Assembly: GCA_026745465.1 (NCBI GenBank)
Contig: JACYXH010000429.1
Coordinates: forward strand, 4,761,378-4,825,377
Length of the DNA stretch: 64,000 nt
DNA from: Lota lota
Taxonomy: Eukaryota; Chordata; Actinopteri; Gadiformes; Lotidae
Direction of reading: 5' to 3'
Shown: positions 14,301-25,599 of the stretch, piece by piece
How positions within the stretch are numbered: the first letter of the stretch is position 1
How the letters are laid out: each line of letters begins with the position of its first letter
Program-made: the position numbers and the translations under genes
Notes under the pieces: model-generated
The model's input: only the letters and a program-made list of their open reading frames with translations
What the model was told of the DNA's origin: nothing
Database searches by the model: none

Positions 14301-17300
14301 ATCTCTCTCTCTTTCATTTTCTTCTCTCATGCCTTTAAGGTAGAAGACAAACACAAATCCATACTGGCAAACATTCTTAATAGAGTCCTTGACACCCCCT
14401 TTTGTTCTCACTTGACACAAACAACAACCCCTTGCATTTTATTTCCCCACCTCCATAAATATTCCCTGCCCTGTACTTACGGTCCCAGCTGGGTATCAGA
14501 AAGATGTGTCACCTTATGACGTCACCTTATGAGCTGTCCCCCCTCCCCCGGTTTGTTAATAACAATTTCAGAAGAAACATATGATTTATCTATTTGTTAT
14601 ATCCAATTGCAAAATCCTGCTTTCACACGGTCCCAGTTTTCAATCAGTCACATCTAGTAACTGATTCTTCCAGGACCCTCATCAAGCGACTGATGCGTCA
14701 AAACAAACAAACACACAGCCCAGACTTTTGTGATATTTGTATGCGTGTATTCTTGTCCTTCAATGATATTACAAATCTGCCCAATACGGGAGCATGCACT
14801 TTTGTCATCATCCATGCTATAAGTAGCAATTTAATTTCCTAAGCGCTATGCCAACCTTGTCCATCACCCACACGGTGACATCCATCTTACGAGCTCAGCT
14901 CTGCTCTCTAGTACCGACCGTTTTAGAAAATTGAAAATCTAATCACAGAAAGTTCTGTCTTGACACTTTCGGTTCCTTTCCAATACGTGTATTTATGTAT
15001 ATGTTGTAACGAGGCCAACCCCAAATGGCTAGCTACCAGCATTGGGTTTCAATAACAGGAAAAAAGGTAGAAGCAAGTAACAAAGGGGTTTGTGGGAAGA
15101 CACACGTCATTAGCCTAATGACAGAATGAAGAATGGGGCTAGAGATGAGGGATTAAAAGAACAAGTAAGTATTAAGAGAAAAATTTACCTTTAACGGAAA
15201 TCAAGGTGGGTAATCAAATAAAGAGTGTGATAAGAACAGGCAAAGTACAGCTTGCTTTTCGGTCAGTAAATAAATGGAAAAAACACAAAAGGAGAGAACA
15301 GGATAAAAATGGTAGAGAAAAGGGAAGGGCACCATTAACGGTATGAGACCATCAAACACATTAATGTTTGTCTCTTCTGCTTTTCTTCAAAATCACAACC
15401 TTGGCTTTGAACTGCTGCCGCCTCTCCCATGCTTGCGCACCTGAATCCCACCTCCACAGCTATTATGACATCATGATTGGTAATTACACATTTTGCCATT
15501 TATGATGTCACTTCAAAGCAATGACAACAGACTTGTCGCCCAAGTACAAAGCTGAGCCCTGAGGATTACTGGAGCCACACATTGTTTTGTTGGCAGTTTA
15601 TAATTCAATTAATAGCGTGATGCTTTTAAACGGACATGGAAAAAATCATTCTGACAAAATAATAAAAACATTTCCTACTTAATGCCCAAGGATTTTCATA
15701 TTTGTCTCTTAGATGTTAAGTGAATTAAGGCAAAGTACAATTTTATTTTTTTCACTTTATTCTCTTGATCTGCTATTTTCCATTTAAAATGTGTCCTTCA
15801 CAGGGGTAGAAGAGATCAGTCACTGTTGGAGAAGACACTGTTGGAGATTTACATCATCCAAGAAGATGGAGCTAAATGGGAAGAGGCGTCTCGATAAAGA
15901 AACGACGTAATCTATCAGCTATGTCTGAGGAGCGTTTAATGGTGGTGTCGATATCATCTTGATCACAGCAAAAAAGTGCAATCAAAAGAGGTTCCCACAG
16001 AAAACGTACTTGCACAAGAGTGAGGTTTAAAGGTCTACGGTTTGAGCTGCTCAGAATCAAGGGTGGGCTGCTGGCAAAGGTCTGAGTCATCCATGCAAGG
16101 TTTCTGATGACAAAGGATCTCCCTCTGTCCGCTAAACATTTGTGACAGTGCACAGAGCAAAACAACGTCGGTGACAAACCTCAAACTCTGCGTTTTGTGG
16201 GGCCGTCTCCATCGGCTTGGAGGCAAAGGCCACTCAGGCGTTTTAGTCAGCATAACAAGTGGTATTTAATAACCTTCCACTCCATTCTACCGCACTTCAT
16301 TTGGAGAGACAACCTGAGGTATTTGTGGACTGTTGTGAGCTCAGGAGGAGATGTCTGCTGTTTACAAGCTCAGCTGGATTGGAGTGATAAACATGGAAAA
16401 ATGGAGGAAACATTAAATAAATAAAGATCTGTCAGATCTTACGTGATCCACATCATGTTACAACGGGGAACACATCTGGATTACGTGGAACAGGGCTATT
16501 TTTGCAATTTGGCTTACTTTCCAAATGTCTTCCATCGTATTTGAAGATGGCATCAGGTTCAGTATGAGAGCTATTTGGTGCAATGTGGCATGTACAGTAC
16601 TGCAAGGAAAAACTGTCACCAAAGCAGATGAGATCATACGCACATCAAAGGGAATGAAATGCGCTCACCACAACACCATGATGTTCTTTGACAACTCGCC
16701 TGCTATTTTTGGATCACAGAAAAGCTAAATGCATTTCTCATGAACCTCATACTGTTTTTCTCAACATCATTAGAGGCTCGCATTGTTCTCCAGAGTTCTC
16801 TCTGGGTCCACGCACGGCCGTGCTGAGACCACGCTCTCGATGGAGACACCAAATCACGGCAGTGCGGAGACAAAACCAGGCCAGGGCTCCCATTGTAATC
16901 TTGTTCCCTTCGACTAAAGCTGTCTGCCCCCTGAATATAATTAGTTTCTGATATCTAGCCCTTCCACTTCTTCTTATCTGCTTCCCTTCCTCTTCAACAT
17001 GCATGGAATTGCAATGCCGCGTTATCTATTATTTATTTACTCATTTGCTTATTGTTTTCATAGGGACACCTTTGCTGGGGAGTGGAGGGTGGGTGGTGGA
17101 GTTGGGTGGGGGTGAGGGTTGCCGCTGCTTTCCACCGATATGAAGTTCGCTTCATCTCCCTCACTGGTCGGGCCCTCCTCCACTGCAACTCATTTGCCGC
17201 CACCATCACTGCCGCTGTCGTCGTCGCCGGTCGCTCGCTCGCTCAGTCAGGGTGCAGAGGAGTTTTTATTTTTTATTGTTGGTCTCTACCCAATGAGCGC

Positions 17301-17397
17301 ACAGTGAGATTCTATGAGGACTGGTTGCTAATGAGCTGACTCTGCAATGCTGGAGGGGTGGGGGGCTGGAGACGCTCCGTAACACATGGGGAGGCAG

Positions 17398-17725
17398 AGG
17401 AGAGAGAGACAGAGAGAGAGAGAGAGACAGAGAGACAGAGAGAGAGACAGAGAGAGAGAGAGACAGAGATAGAGAGAGAGAAGGGGATACAGAGAGAGAG
17501 AAAAAGAGAGAGAGAGACAGAGAGAGACAGAGAGAGCGAAAAAAAGAGGGAGAGAGACAGACAGAGTTAGACAGAGAAAAAGAGAGGGAGAGAGACAGAG
17601 AGAGACAAAGAGAGAGAAAAACAGGGAGAGAGAGACAAAGAGGACAGAGAGAGAAAAACAGGGAGAGAGAGAGACAAAGAGGACAGAGAGAGGAAGGGAG
17701 ACAGCGAGAGAGATAGAGGGGGAGC
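17398..17725. repeat. (GA)n/(GACAGA)n compound repeat, about 330 bp
   Basis: GA-rich purine tract with frequent ACAGAG and AAAA interruptions. It accounts for long serine/leucine-rich frames on the minus strand. Confidence 0.95.
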
Positions 17726-17829
17726 AGGAAGCAGGGCTTGGTGCTGTGGTGCATGGTGAGCGAGAGAGGGGCCGCTGCGGCCATGGGAAAGAAAGAAGAA
17801 GAGCCAAGGCTTGCTCTTCACAGCCAGAT

Positions 17830-17833
<4 letters not shown>

Positions 17834-17918
<85 letters not shown>

Positions 17919-17923
17919 ACACA
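17834..17923. repeat. (CA)n microsatellite
   Basis: About 90 bp of CA with single G and T substitutions. It lies about 100 bp from the compound GA repeat. Confidence 0.97.
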
Positions 17924-18889
17924 GGAAGTCTGCATCTGGGATTTGTTGCTAATCACAGAGATCATATGGCCACCATGTTTGTTCCTGTTTTACATTTGTT
18001 CATTCTCACTTTCTGCCCACACAGAGGGAATATACCGCATATATTCCTTTTTTTTCTTTTAAGACCACAACTAAAGCAAATCCCACTTAAACGCTTATTG
18101 CAACAACAACAAAAATATCTATCACTAACAACAAGCATCCATGCGGGTGGGTGAAAGTCAATGTTATTGATGAAGGAAGAAGAAAGATTAAATAGATTAG
18201 CATTACTAAATGGCAATGAATGTTGTTGGAGGAGGCGAATGACGCTAACAATTGGTGGTGTAATCAAACGCTAAAGCAAATAATCATATATTTCACCTGA
18301 GTCAATAATGAATAATTAATAATAATAATAAAAACTCATTGCAGCTAAATAAAATCAACACACTGCTTTTGCCTGTGCCTATACCACGGGACACGAAAAC
18401 CTCCCACTCACTCAGTCCTTGACACACTGCTTATGTAATTGTTTGTATGTTTTCCTCTCAAGGCCAGCTGTGTCATGGCATTCAGCATGTTGCTAAGGGA
18501 ACTTGTTTTAAAACCATAAAAGTAATCTCTAATTGTAATAGGCAGGGAGAGACTGCAGAGGCCAGCCTATACCATAACATTCCTCTTTGCATAAAGTTTC
18601 ACATAAACACCATAAATCCATTTGTTGTTCATACAAATGCACGATGACGTTGGTTTCAACTGTGGGAATCAGTTTGTCCAAAGCAGAACATGGATGTAGC
18701 CTTATATGAGCCATCGGTTGAGCTTGGTCCATGCCTTTATAACACTCAGTGTGTCATTTATTGGTACCTCGGTGCATTAATACATGCTATACGTCTGGCT
18801 TTAATAGGCTACTTAATTCCCACCTTTGTGCATAGGAAGCATAGGCCTTTGTGGCCACATGCAAATAACTAAGACGGAAACACACTTAC

Positions 18890-19048
18890 ACGCATGGGTG
18901 ACGGAGAAGCTGTTTGACGACTCGAGGTTGTCTACATTGTAGTTCAGGTGAAAAGGCTTCTCAGTGCTGTTTTGGTTGGTGTTGTAGAGTTGGACAGCGA
19001 ACCTGAAAGCGCTGTGCTCTTGCACCGTAGAACGCATAAAGAGTCCCC
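18890..19048 (-). CDS. gria3: gria3 coding exon 2: start of the amino-terminal domain of GluA3
   Basis: This 159-nt exon on the minus strand is preceded by a pyrimidine tract and an AG acceptor (19,049-19,050) and followed by a gtaagt donor (18,884-18,889). It translates as [20 protein letters not shown], then [17 protein letters not shown], then [15 protein letters not shown]. These match mammalian GRIA3 ([37 protein letters not shown]) almost residue for residue. GRIA4 ([20 protein letters not shown]) and GRIA2 match less well. It is the first part of the bilobed amino-terminal domain that drives subunit assembly. NQNST includes an N-glycosylation sequon. The exon ends in phase 1, as expected before the FCSQF exon, which was not found to the left and should lie outside the window. 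Confidence 0.95.
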
Positions 19049-19493
19049 CTGTAAGGAAAGGGAAATGTAAACCAGGATCAGTCATTGCAATTTACATGAT
19101 CGTATTTATCTATGCAGTGGTGTTGTAGCTCTGTAACGCCTTGACGTTTCGCGTGAAAGACATGTAGATAACCTGATCCCGGACGGAGCCAAAACCGCGG
19201 AAGGCATTTTATACTCCAGGAGATTAGGGTGACCATTTTCTATTATACACACTAACTTGAACTCCAATAGGTCTCTCCCAATAAGTGCAGTTATTGTCTG
19301 ATGTTGCTACATTTTCTTCGAGTGTTTTTCAGTAACTGTTTTAGCAAATATGATCAGAGATAAGCTCCGCGTCTCTATGACAAAATCAAGTTTAGACCAT
19401 ATCAGCTGTACGCAGCACTCCGTAAAATTTGGGATTTCAGACACTCGCATAAACCACAGAAAAATGGCTTTCTTTGTTTTGCTGTGAACTTAC
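19049..19493 (-). other. gria3: gria3 intron 1
   Basis: A 445-bp intron with gtaag at its start and a ttccttacag acceptor at its end, in minus-strand sense. It is short for this gene family. I see no transposon or tandem repeat in it. Confidence 0.85.
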
Positions 19494-19572
19494 CTATATT
19501 GATTTGATTGGGAAATCCAGCGAATGATCTGCCGAAAAGCCACAGTAGGAATAAAACCACGCTTTGTGCCAT
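19494..19572 (-). CDS. gria3: gria3 coding exon 1: start codon and signal peptide of AMPA receptor subunit GluA3
   Basis: This is the first coding exon of an ionotropic AMPA glutamate receptor subunit, a postsynaptic cation channel. On the minus strand an ATG (A at 19,572) opens 26 codons plus one base. They read MAQSVVLFLLWLFGRSFAG, a typical hydrophobic signal peptide, followed by FPNQINIG. Vertebrate GRIA3 proteins have GFPNTISIGG at the same place. The exon ends in a G followed by gtaag (19,489-19,493), a consensus donor in phase 1, which fits the exon 2 acceptor and restores the Gly-Gly of the family. The start was chosen because it directly precedes the signal peptide. Upstream ATGs all open very short frames. 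GRIA3 rather than GRIA1, 2 or 4 is decided mainly by exon 2. Which teleost duplicate (a or b) cannot be told. Confidence 0.9.
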
Positions 19573-19778
19573 TTTCGCCGACCTATTTAGTAAACTCCTT
19601 AAAAGCTTCTATCTAAGGACATTCATATGTATGCGACCCGTGGACGATGGAAATCCAGCGGATTGATGATGGTCTCTCACAGTGCACCAATTAGGTTCAT
19701 TGAGGTGCAGCCCGGCTGCAGAGCATTTTTTTTTTGCAACTGGGAGAGCGATCGAGCGAGCGACCAAACGAGAGAAAC

Positions 19779-19818
<40 letters not shown>

Positions 19819-20064
19819 GAGAGAGAGAGAGAGCGTGAGGCAGAGCGCGCGATAGGGAGAGTGGGGGAGCGAGAGAGAGACAGAGAGAGAGAGAGGGGGA
19901 GAGAGAGACAGAGTAAGAGAGAGAGTGAGAGAGGGAGAGAGAGACAGAGTAAGAGAGAGAGTAAGAGAGAGAGACAGAGTAAGAGAGAGAGAGAGAAAGA
20001 GAGGGAGAGAGAGACAGAGTAAGAGAGAGAGAGAAAGAGAGAGAGACAGAGTAAGAGAGAGAGT

Positions 20065-20122
<58 letters not shown>
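19573..20122 (-). promoter_or_regulatory. gria3: Predicted gria3 5' leader with CT repeats and four short uORFs
   Basis: Between the predicted start site and the gria3 ATG, the minus strand is first a long imperfect CT tract (about 20,122-19,770) and then about 200 nt of mixed sequence. The mixed part contains four upstream ATGs. They open frames of 9, 7, 5 and 7 codons that all stop before the main ATG: 19,726-19,697, 19,700-19,677, 19,626-19,609 and 19,622-19,599. The stop of the first overlaps the ATG of the second (ATGA). If transcribed, such a leader would be expected to lower translation of GluA3. Confidence 0.5.
19770..20122. repeat. Long imperfect (GA)n microsatellite with GACAGA interruptions
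   Basis: About 350 bp of GA dinucleotides on the plus strand, interrupted regularly by GACAGAGTAA-type units. On the gria3 sense strand it is a CT tract lying just below the predicted TATA box. Confidence 0.95.
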
Positions 20123-20125
<3 letters not shown>

Positions 20126-20149
20126 CTCGCTGGAGGGAAAACGCAGGGA

Positions 20150-20235
20150 CTTTATACCAAAGATGGTGGTAGAGAGAAATTAGCTGAGCTGAACTCGGAT
20201 CTGCGGCCAGTGTTGATCAAACATGACTGACGTCA
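20150..20235 (-). promoter_or_regulatory. gria3: Putative gria3 core promoter: CRE palindrome plus TATA-like box
   Basis: A perfect cAMP-response element palindrome, TGACGTCA, lies at 20,228-20,235. On the minus strand TATAAAG lies at 20,150-20,156. A start site about 25-30 nt downstream would fall near 20,120-20,125, at the beginning of the CT-repeat leader and about 550 nt before the gria3 start codon. Both motifs are read directly from the sequence. Their use as a promoter is inferred from position. CREB-family factors bind such CREs in neurons. Confidence 0.5.
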
Positions 20236-21734
20236 CATGTATAAAAAGCATCGTTGTGTGTAGGCTGGAGAGTAGAACCGTAACACCACGGAATAAGTGG
20301 TGGTGTACGTGTCCATATAAGATAATTGTCAACGAATCAATAGCGACACAGCAATCTCAGGCTGTCAATGCTTTTAAACGGCATATAACCGTATCCAGCT
20401 GCCGCAGCTGTTGTCCGTCTATGTCACGAATGGTTGCGTTTGCAGCAGGCAAATAAATTCCAAAGAAAATACGTAGGCCTATTTATAAGATAAGATCACC
20501 AGAATGTCTCAGTGGTCAAATTGGTTTCATATATATGGAAATTAACTATTTTCTTCGGCAAATTTGAATTTTTTTAATTTTCGTGTTAAAGTGCTGCTAC
20601 GCGCATCCAACTACCACAGACATGACAGCAAAACAAACGAAAAGGACGCGTCGCATGGAACTGTCCATGGTGCTGACCGACCATCTTTGCATGTTTGAAG
20701 CATTCGCGTCAGACGTTACACCTACCCACTTCTTTGCAACACATTTGCTAGCAGCGACATCCGTTTATTGACCACAAATGAAGGGAAGTCTATCTATCAT
20801 TCCCGTGTTTCAATCTAAAAGAGAACAATTAAGGGATTACTGGCCCATTTATCACCCTCGGCAAAGCTCTTTGGAAATGAAGTTTTTAATTGCCTTGCAA
20901 TTGGACAGGGCTTGGGCTATTGATACTGTAACACACTGCGTCGCTCTGTTTGACTCTGTGTGGACTTCGGTCCCTGTTCAATGTATGTTATTAAAAAGAA
21001 GACAATGGTAATTGCCATCCAATGTGCATATAACACTTTCCGATTTCCAATAAACAGCTGTAATTTCCATTAAAGCTGGATAGGCAATTTATCTTGAAGC
21101 ATTTTTTGTCATATAGGTTGAAATTCTCTTTGCATCCCGACATCAATCAATAAATCAAATGCTTTAACCAAAAATAACAAAATAATCAGGTATCTGTGGC
21201 TGTCGCAGGCCTGTAATATGGCCGACCTGTCGGTCTACCTACCTACCCGGCTACCTGCACACACTCTGCCCATGCACTCATTGCGAATGAGGCTAGGCAC
21301 ACCTATTGCTAAAGCTAGCTAGCTAGTCATGTGTTTTGGGGATGTGGCTATGGAGGGAGGCCTGAAGGGAGGGGGACAGGATTTTTTCGTTGGATACTTT
21401 CAAAATCGAGTTGACTCTGGCTGGTTTCTCTAAATTGCCTACCCTAGCTGTCAGGGGTCTGACCTTTAGAGTGTTGACTCGATGGGTCTACTGAATGTAT
21501 ATGTGGGATATTCTTACAGCATTACTCATCAATCGTGTGTATCTACTCATGATGTTGCCTTACCTCTTCATCAGCAGAGCAGGCTCCCTCTTCTCTGGGG
21601 CTGCGGTCAATGTTGAGGCCAATTCCCACAACTCACTCCTCTAGGCTTCAGGGGTGGAATCTGGGGATGACATGACATTGATTCCCTTCTCGCCAAAAGC
21701 ACCCGTGTCAAGAGCCCATCTGGCTAAGGTAATG

Positions 21735-21849
21735 TATGTGTGTGTGTGTGTGTGGTCATGTGTGTGTGTGTGTATGTGTGTAGTATGTCTGTGTGTATGT
21801 GTGTAGTGTGTCTGTGTGTGTATGTGTGTAGTGTGTCTGTGTGTGTGTC
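21735..21849. repeat. (TG)n repeat with TATGTGTGTAG minisatellite units
   Basis: TG dinucleotides broken by a repeated unit of about 24-26 bp (GTGTAGTGTGTCTGTGTGTA). Confidence 0.9.
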
Positions 21850-22032
21850 ATCTGACCTTAGCGACGGAGGTCATTATGACCTTTGTCACAACCATGACCT
21901 AGTCTTTCGCTTTGGTCTCTCCTGGGAAAAATCACCAACTCTGTTGCTAAAGCACATCAACATTCAAAGTGATATCATCATCCCTTAGATCTGCAAGGGC
22001 AAACCATCACTGAAGAATCTGTGATCATGCGT

Positions 22033-22033
<1 letters not shown>

Positions 22034-22102
<69 letters not shown>

Positions 22103-22110
22103 ACATACAC
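22034..22110. repeat. (CA)n microsatellite
   Basis: About 64 bp of pure CA followed by TACACA units. Confidence 0.95.
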
Positions 22111-23324
22111 TCACAAATAAACTAAAGCAACCCAGAATGGTGAATGGTGACCTTCTTATGCATAAGGTAATTGTATTATCATTTACAAAAATACCGTTAA
22201 CTTCTGAGAAGGGGCCAATGCAATTAGTCTGTTTGGGTCCATGCTGGTGCTCAGTGTGAGCTAATCATGCAGTATTTCAAACCGAGCCCAATAAAGACAA
22301 AAATCATTATCAGCTACAGGGGGAGCCGAAGTCGTTAAGATAAGGCTTTGTTACCACCGATGCTTAATGGCCGTGATTCTGCTGCATTATTTCTCATTTT
22401 TTTAAAAATGGGGAAAATATGATGTTCACTTTCTTCTTAAAACCAATATACACAGGAATTCATTTTGTCATAGTGGGCAAAGTGCAGATAAAATCTTGAT
22501 GGGGAAGAACAAACAGGTTTAATGACTTTTTACAGTTTAGTTTAGTTTTTCTGTGAGATGCACTTACTGGGATGCACCTATATACCATCTAACCACATTT
22601 GATTTGTTTTGAATACTCAAATACCAAACGGAACAATATTGCTGGAACAGTGCTAACAGTTGCCCCTGCTTTTAATCAATCTATCTTTTTTTTGCAAGAT
22701 AATCCCAAAATATGTTACTCTTTCTTTAACAAAGCCTCTGGATTTGATTTTGTCTGTGCATTATGATACATGTCAAATTCATGCCTGTGCATCATTGTGA
22801 TTCAACACAAGACATACATTCCCTTTCACCTCACAGAACATTCACACGGTTTGCATATACATATACAGGTGTGCATATCAATTCATCAATCTCACACAGA
22901 TTACCTCAGAGCTTTCAGTAAATGGGTAGCCATATATCCATGCTATAAGATGTAATGACTCCAGTTTAGCAAGAATCATGATCTGGTAAGGATCCTATAA
23001 ATTGTGTGCGATTCGGAGCAAATTGCTGTTTCTTTTCTCCTCTCTCTAAGTGCTAAATTTTCTTTCCTTAGTGGAAATCCAACAAATCCAGCCATCCAAT
23101 TCAATAAGATGTCACGGGATGATTCGGGTCTCAGCATTGCCAATAATTGCCAACTTCATTTATTTTTGTCACAATGGACTCAACTTACCTATCCATCTCT
23201 GCCTACCTATCCTTGCCCTAGCATGCCGGCAGACATCTTTCTGGCACCGGGGATGAGCAATATTACCCCGTAATCATATAAACGAGCTCGTCTTGTGAAA
23301 GACATATAATGACAGGTGGGTGGA

Positions 23325-23341
23325 GGGGGGGGGGGGGGGGG
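23325..23341. repeat. Poly-G run (17 G)
   Basis: Uninterrupted G homopolymer about 220 bp left of the LTR retrotransposon. Confidence 0.9.
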
Positions 23342-23558
23342 TGAGGGCTGAAAATGAAGTGTGTTCGTGGGAAAGAAGCCCCGTTTTACACCCCCATCAT
23401 TTAGCTCAAGCTCAATGATATTCAGAGAGCTGCTGCTGCAATCAGTCTTGGGCAGATAGAAAAGTGATAAGAAAATATGTTCTCCGGTCTCGCTCTCTCT
23501 GTCACTCTGTCGTACAATGTGTCTTAGATCCAATTGAGGTTCAAGCCAAACATTGATG

Positions 23559-24216
23559 TTGCATTGAGGTATTTATTTACACAAACTGCAGCACTGACAA
23601 ACAAGAACCATGACAGGAACTAACAACAAATAGATGTCAAGGATGACCTACATAAACTGTGACTAAACTAACCATCACCAACTGTTTCTCCCACCAATGA
23701 AGCCATCCAGGCTTAAATAGCAATACCCATTTGGTTAGCTCCACCTCTAAGCCAAACCAAGTAATTAGAAATCAATTAAACCCACATACCAAGCTTAACC
23801 AGCCATAACACAAAACAAAGGTGTATTATCATCCCCTAACATAATACAAACACAGCACAACTTCATTCATATATTTTACACACATATAATAGGTATTTTA
23901 AGAACACCTTAAAATACCCCTCTCCATTTACCGTCATGGCCTAACCCAGCGCGATCCCGTGACATAAATAGCGGAAATGTAATGCGGACTTGCCCTTAAT
24001 GCAGGAGAACAGTGGTGAGTATGATGACTGAAGTTGTGACATTACTGATTACTGCTAGTGGTTGATATGAATGGATTTGACAGGGAATACAGAAACAATA
24101 TATAACATGCGCAAATGTCCATGTGATCTTTAAAATAGTCTGTCGGCTTCCATGCCGTGGCGCTTAGTCCGTAATGCTGTACCATAGGTACCACCAGTGG
24201 CAATCGCTTCGTCACA
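23559..24216 (-). repeat. 3' LTR of the Gmr1-like element
   Basis: In element orientation it begins TGTGACGAAGCG right after a purine tract (GAAGGAGGGGGG, about 24,220-24,232). It ends CTCAATGCAACA, so it has TG...CA ends, about 658 bp long. An AATAAA signal lies close to the 3' end (near 23,573). The outer border rests on the TG...CA rule and the polyA signal. No matching 5' LTR is present to confirm it. Confidence 0.65.
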
Positions 24217-24239
24217 TTACCCCCCTCCTTCAAATGTTT

Positions 24240-25560
24240 TCGTCCTCGAAAACTCAAGACAGGTAATCAGCAGTCACATTCTGCGCCCCCGGTCTGTACT
24301 TTACAACGAAGTTGTATGGCTGAAGAGCCAAATACCACCATGTAATGCGGTCGTTGGAGTTCTTCATTTTGTGGAGCCACTGCAAGGCCCTGTGATCGGT
24401 CTCCACAGTGAAGCTCTTCCCCATTAGGTAGTAGCGCAGTGAATCTATCGCCCACTTGAGGGCAAGGCACTCCTTTTCCACAGTAGAGTACCTGCACTCT
24501 CTGGGAAACAAATTCCTGCTGAGAAACATGATTGGTTTCCGGTCGGTCTCCTCCCCCTGTAACAGAACAGCCCCAAGCCCCACACCAGAGGCATCTGTCT
24601 GCACAGTAAAAGGGAGATCAAAGTCTGGCTGTTGCAATACTGGGTCACTGCAAAGGCAATTTCTCAAGTCCTCGAAGGCAAGCTGACACTGAGCAGTCCA
24701 CTTGACCTTGTTTGGACTGTCTTTCTTAGTCAGTTCCGATAACACGGCTGCCCTACTAGAGCAGTTAGGGATAAACCGTCGGTACCACCCAACCATCCCC
24801 AGGAAAGACCTCACCTGGGATTTAGATTTTGGTACTGGGGTATCAGTGAGGGCACTCACCTTCCCCACCTGTGGCCTTACTGACCCACCTCCAATGACAA
24901 ATCCCAGGTACTCCACCTGTGACTGGGCAAAGGAGCACTTGGAAGGATTCATGGTCAGGCCAGCATCCTTGATTCGCTGGAGAATGTCTTGGACGTGGAC
25001 CAGATGATCCTCCCAAGTCTCGCTGAAGATGATGATATCGTCCAGGTACGCCCCTGCGTAATCCCATGCACCTTCCAACACCCCATCCATGAGGTGCTGA
25101 AACGTTGCGGGCACCCCCTTCAGACCAAATGGCATCACCGTGTATTGGTAAAAACCAAACGGTGTTCTGAATGCTGTCAGGGGTTTTGTCTCCTCTGACA
25201 GAGGAACTTGCCAGTACCCCTTACACAGGTCCAAGGTGGTCAGATATCTGGCACAGCCCAACCTGTCCAGAAGATCGTCCACTCTGGGCATAGGGTAAGG
25301 GTCGAAAGTTGAAATGGTGTTCAACTTTCTAAAGTCATTGCAAAATCACAGAGTACCATCCTTTTTGGGCACAATAACAATGGGACATGACCACTCACTG
25401 TGAGATGGTTCAATGATCCCCATTTCTTTCATTGACTCTAGCTCCTTCTTGAGCTTTGGAACCATCTGTGCTGGAATCCTGTAGCTCGGGACCCTGATCG
25501 GTCCTGGTTCCTTCAGGGTTACGTGGTGGTGAGCCAGCTGTGTGAGGCCAGGAGTCTCAG
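24240..25560 (-). pseudogene. Reverse transcriptase and RNase H region of the Gmr1-like element (fossil)
   Basis: Minus-strand protein similarity runs from an RT amino-terminal region (VPSYRIP, GIIEPSHSEWSCPIV) through LTTLDLCKGYWQV, the TPFGFYQYTVMPFGL block and the catalytic YLDD (about 25,037-25,048). It continues to the RNase H block starting FTVQTDASGVGLGAVL, then STVEKECLALKWA and ETDHRALQWL. The order and spacing are those of Ty3/gypsy pol. It copies element RNA into DNA and removes the RNA strand. The coding sequence ends just before the polypurine tract with no integrase after RNase H, which is the key difference from standard gypsy elements. Broken. Confidence 0.92.
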
Positions 25561-25599
25561 TAAACTAGCCAGCGCCTCCTGCTGGGAAACCGAGAGGTG

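Larger units (their letters stand above)
20236..23558. other. Intergenic sequence upstream of gria3; no gene seen
   Basis: Contains a TG repeat (21,735-21,849), a CA repeat (22,034-22,110) and a poly-G run (23,325-23,341). A TATAAAAA motif sits on the plus strand near 20,240, but no plus-strand gene follows it. No protein homology recognised. Confidence 0.7.

Noticed and set aside
15872-16253. Minus-strand frames of 72 and 101 residues with non-repetitive composition
   Set aside because: Checked as a possible gria3 exon 3 or other gene. No match to the GRIA family or another family I recognise, and no convincing splice sites.
17266-17965. Long minus-strand frames rich in Ser/Leu or Val/Cys
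   Set aside because: They are translations of the GA and CA microsatellites in this stretch. They have no domain and similar length in several frames.
20238-20250. TATAAAAA motif on the plus strand near the CRE
   Set aside because: It would drive transcription to the right, where no gene is visible. The minus-strand TATAAAG fits gria3 better.
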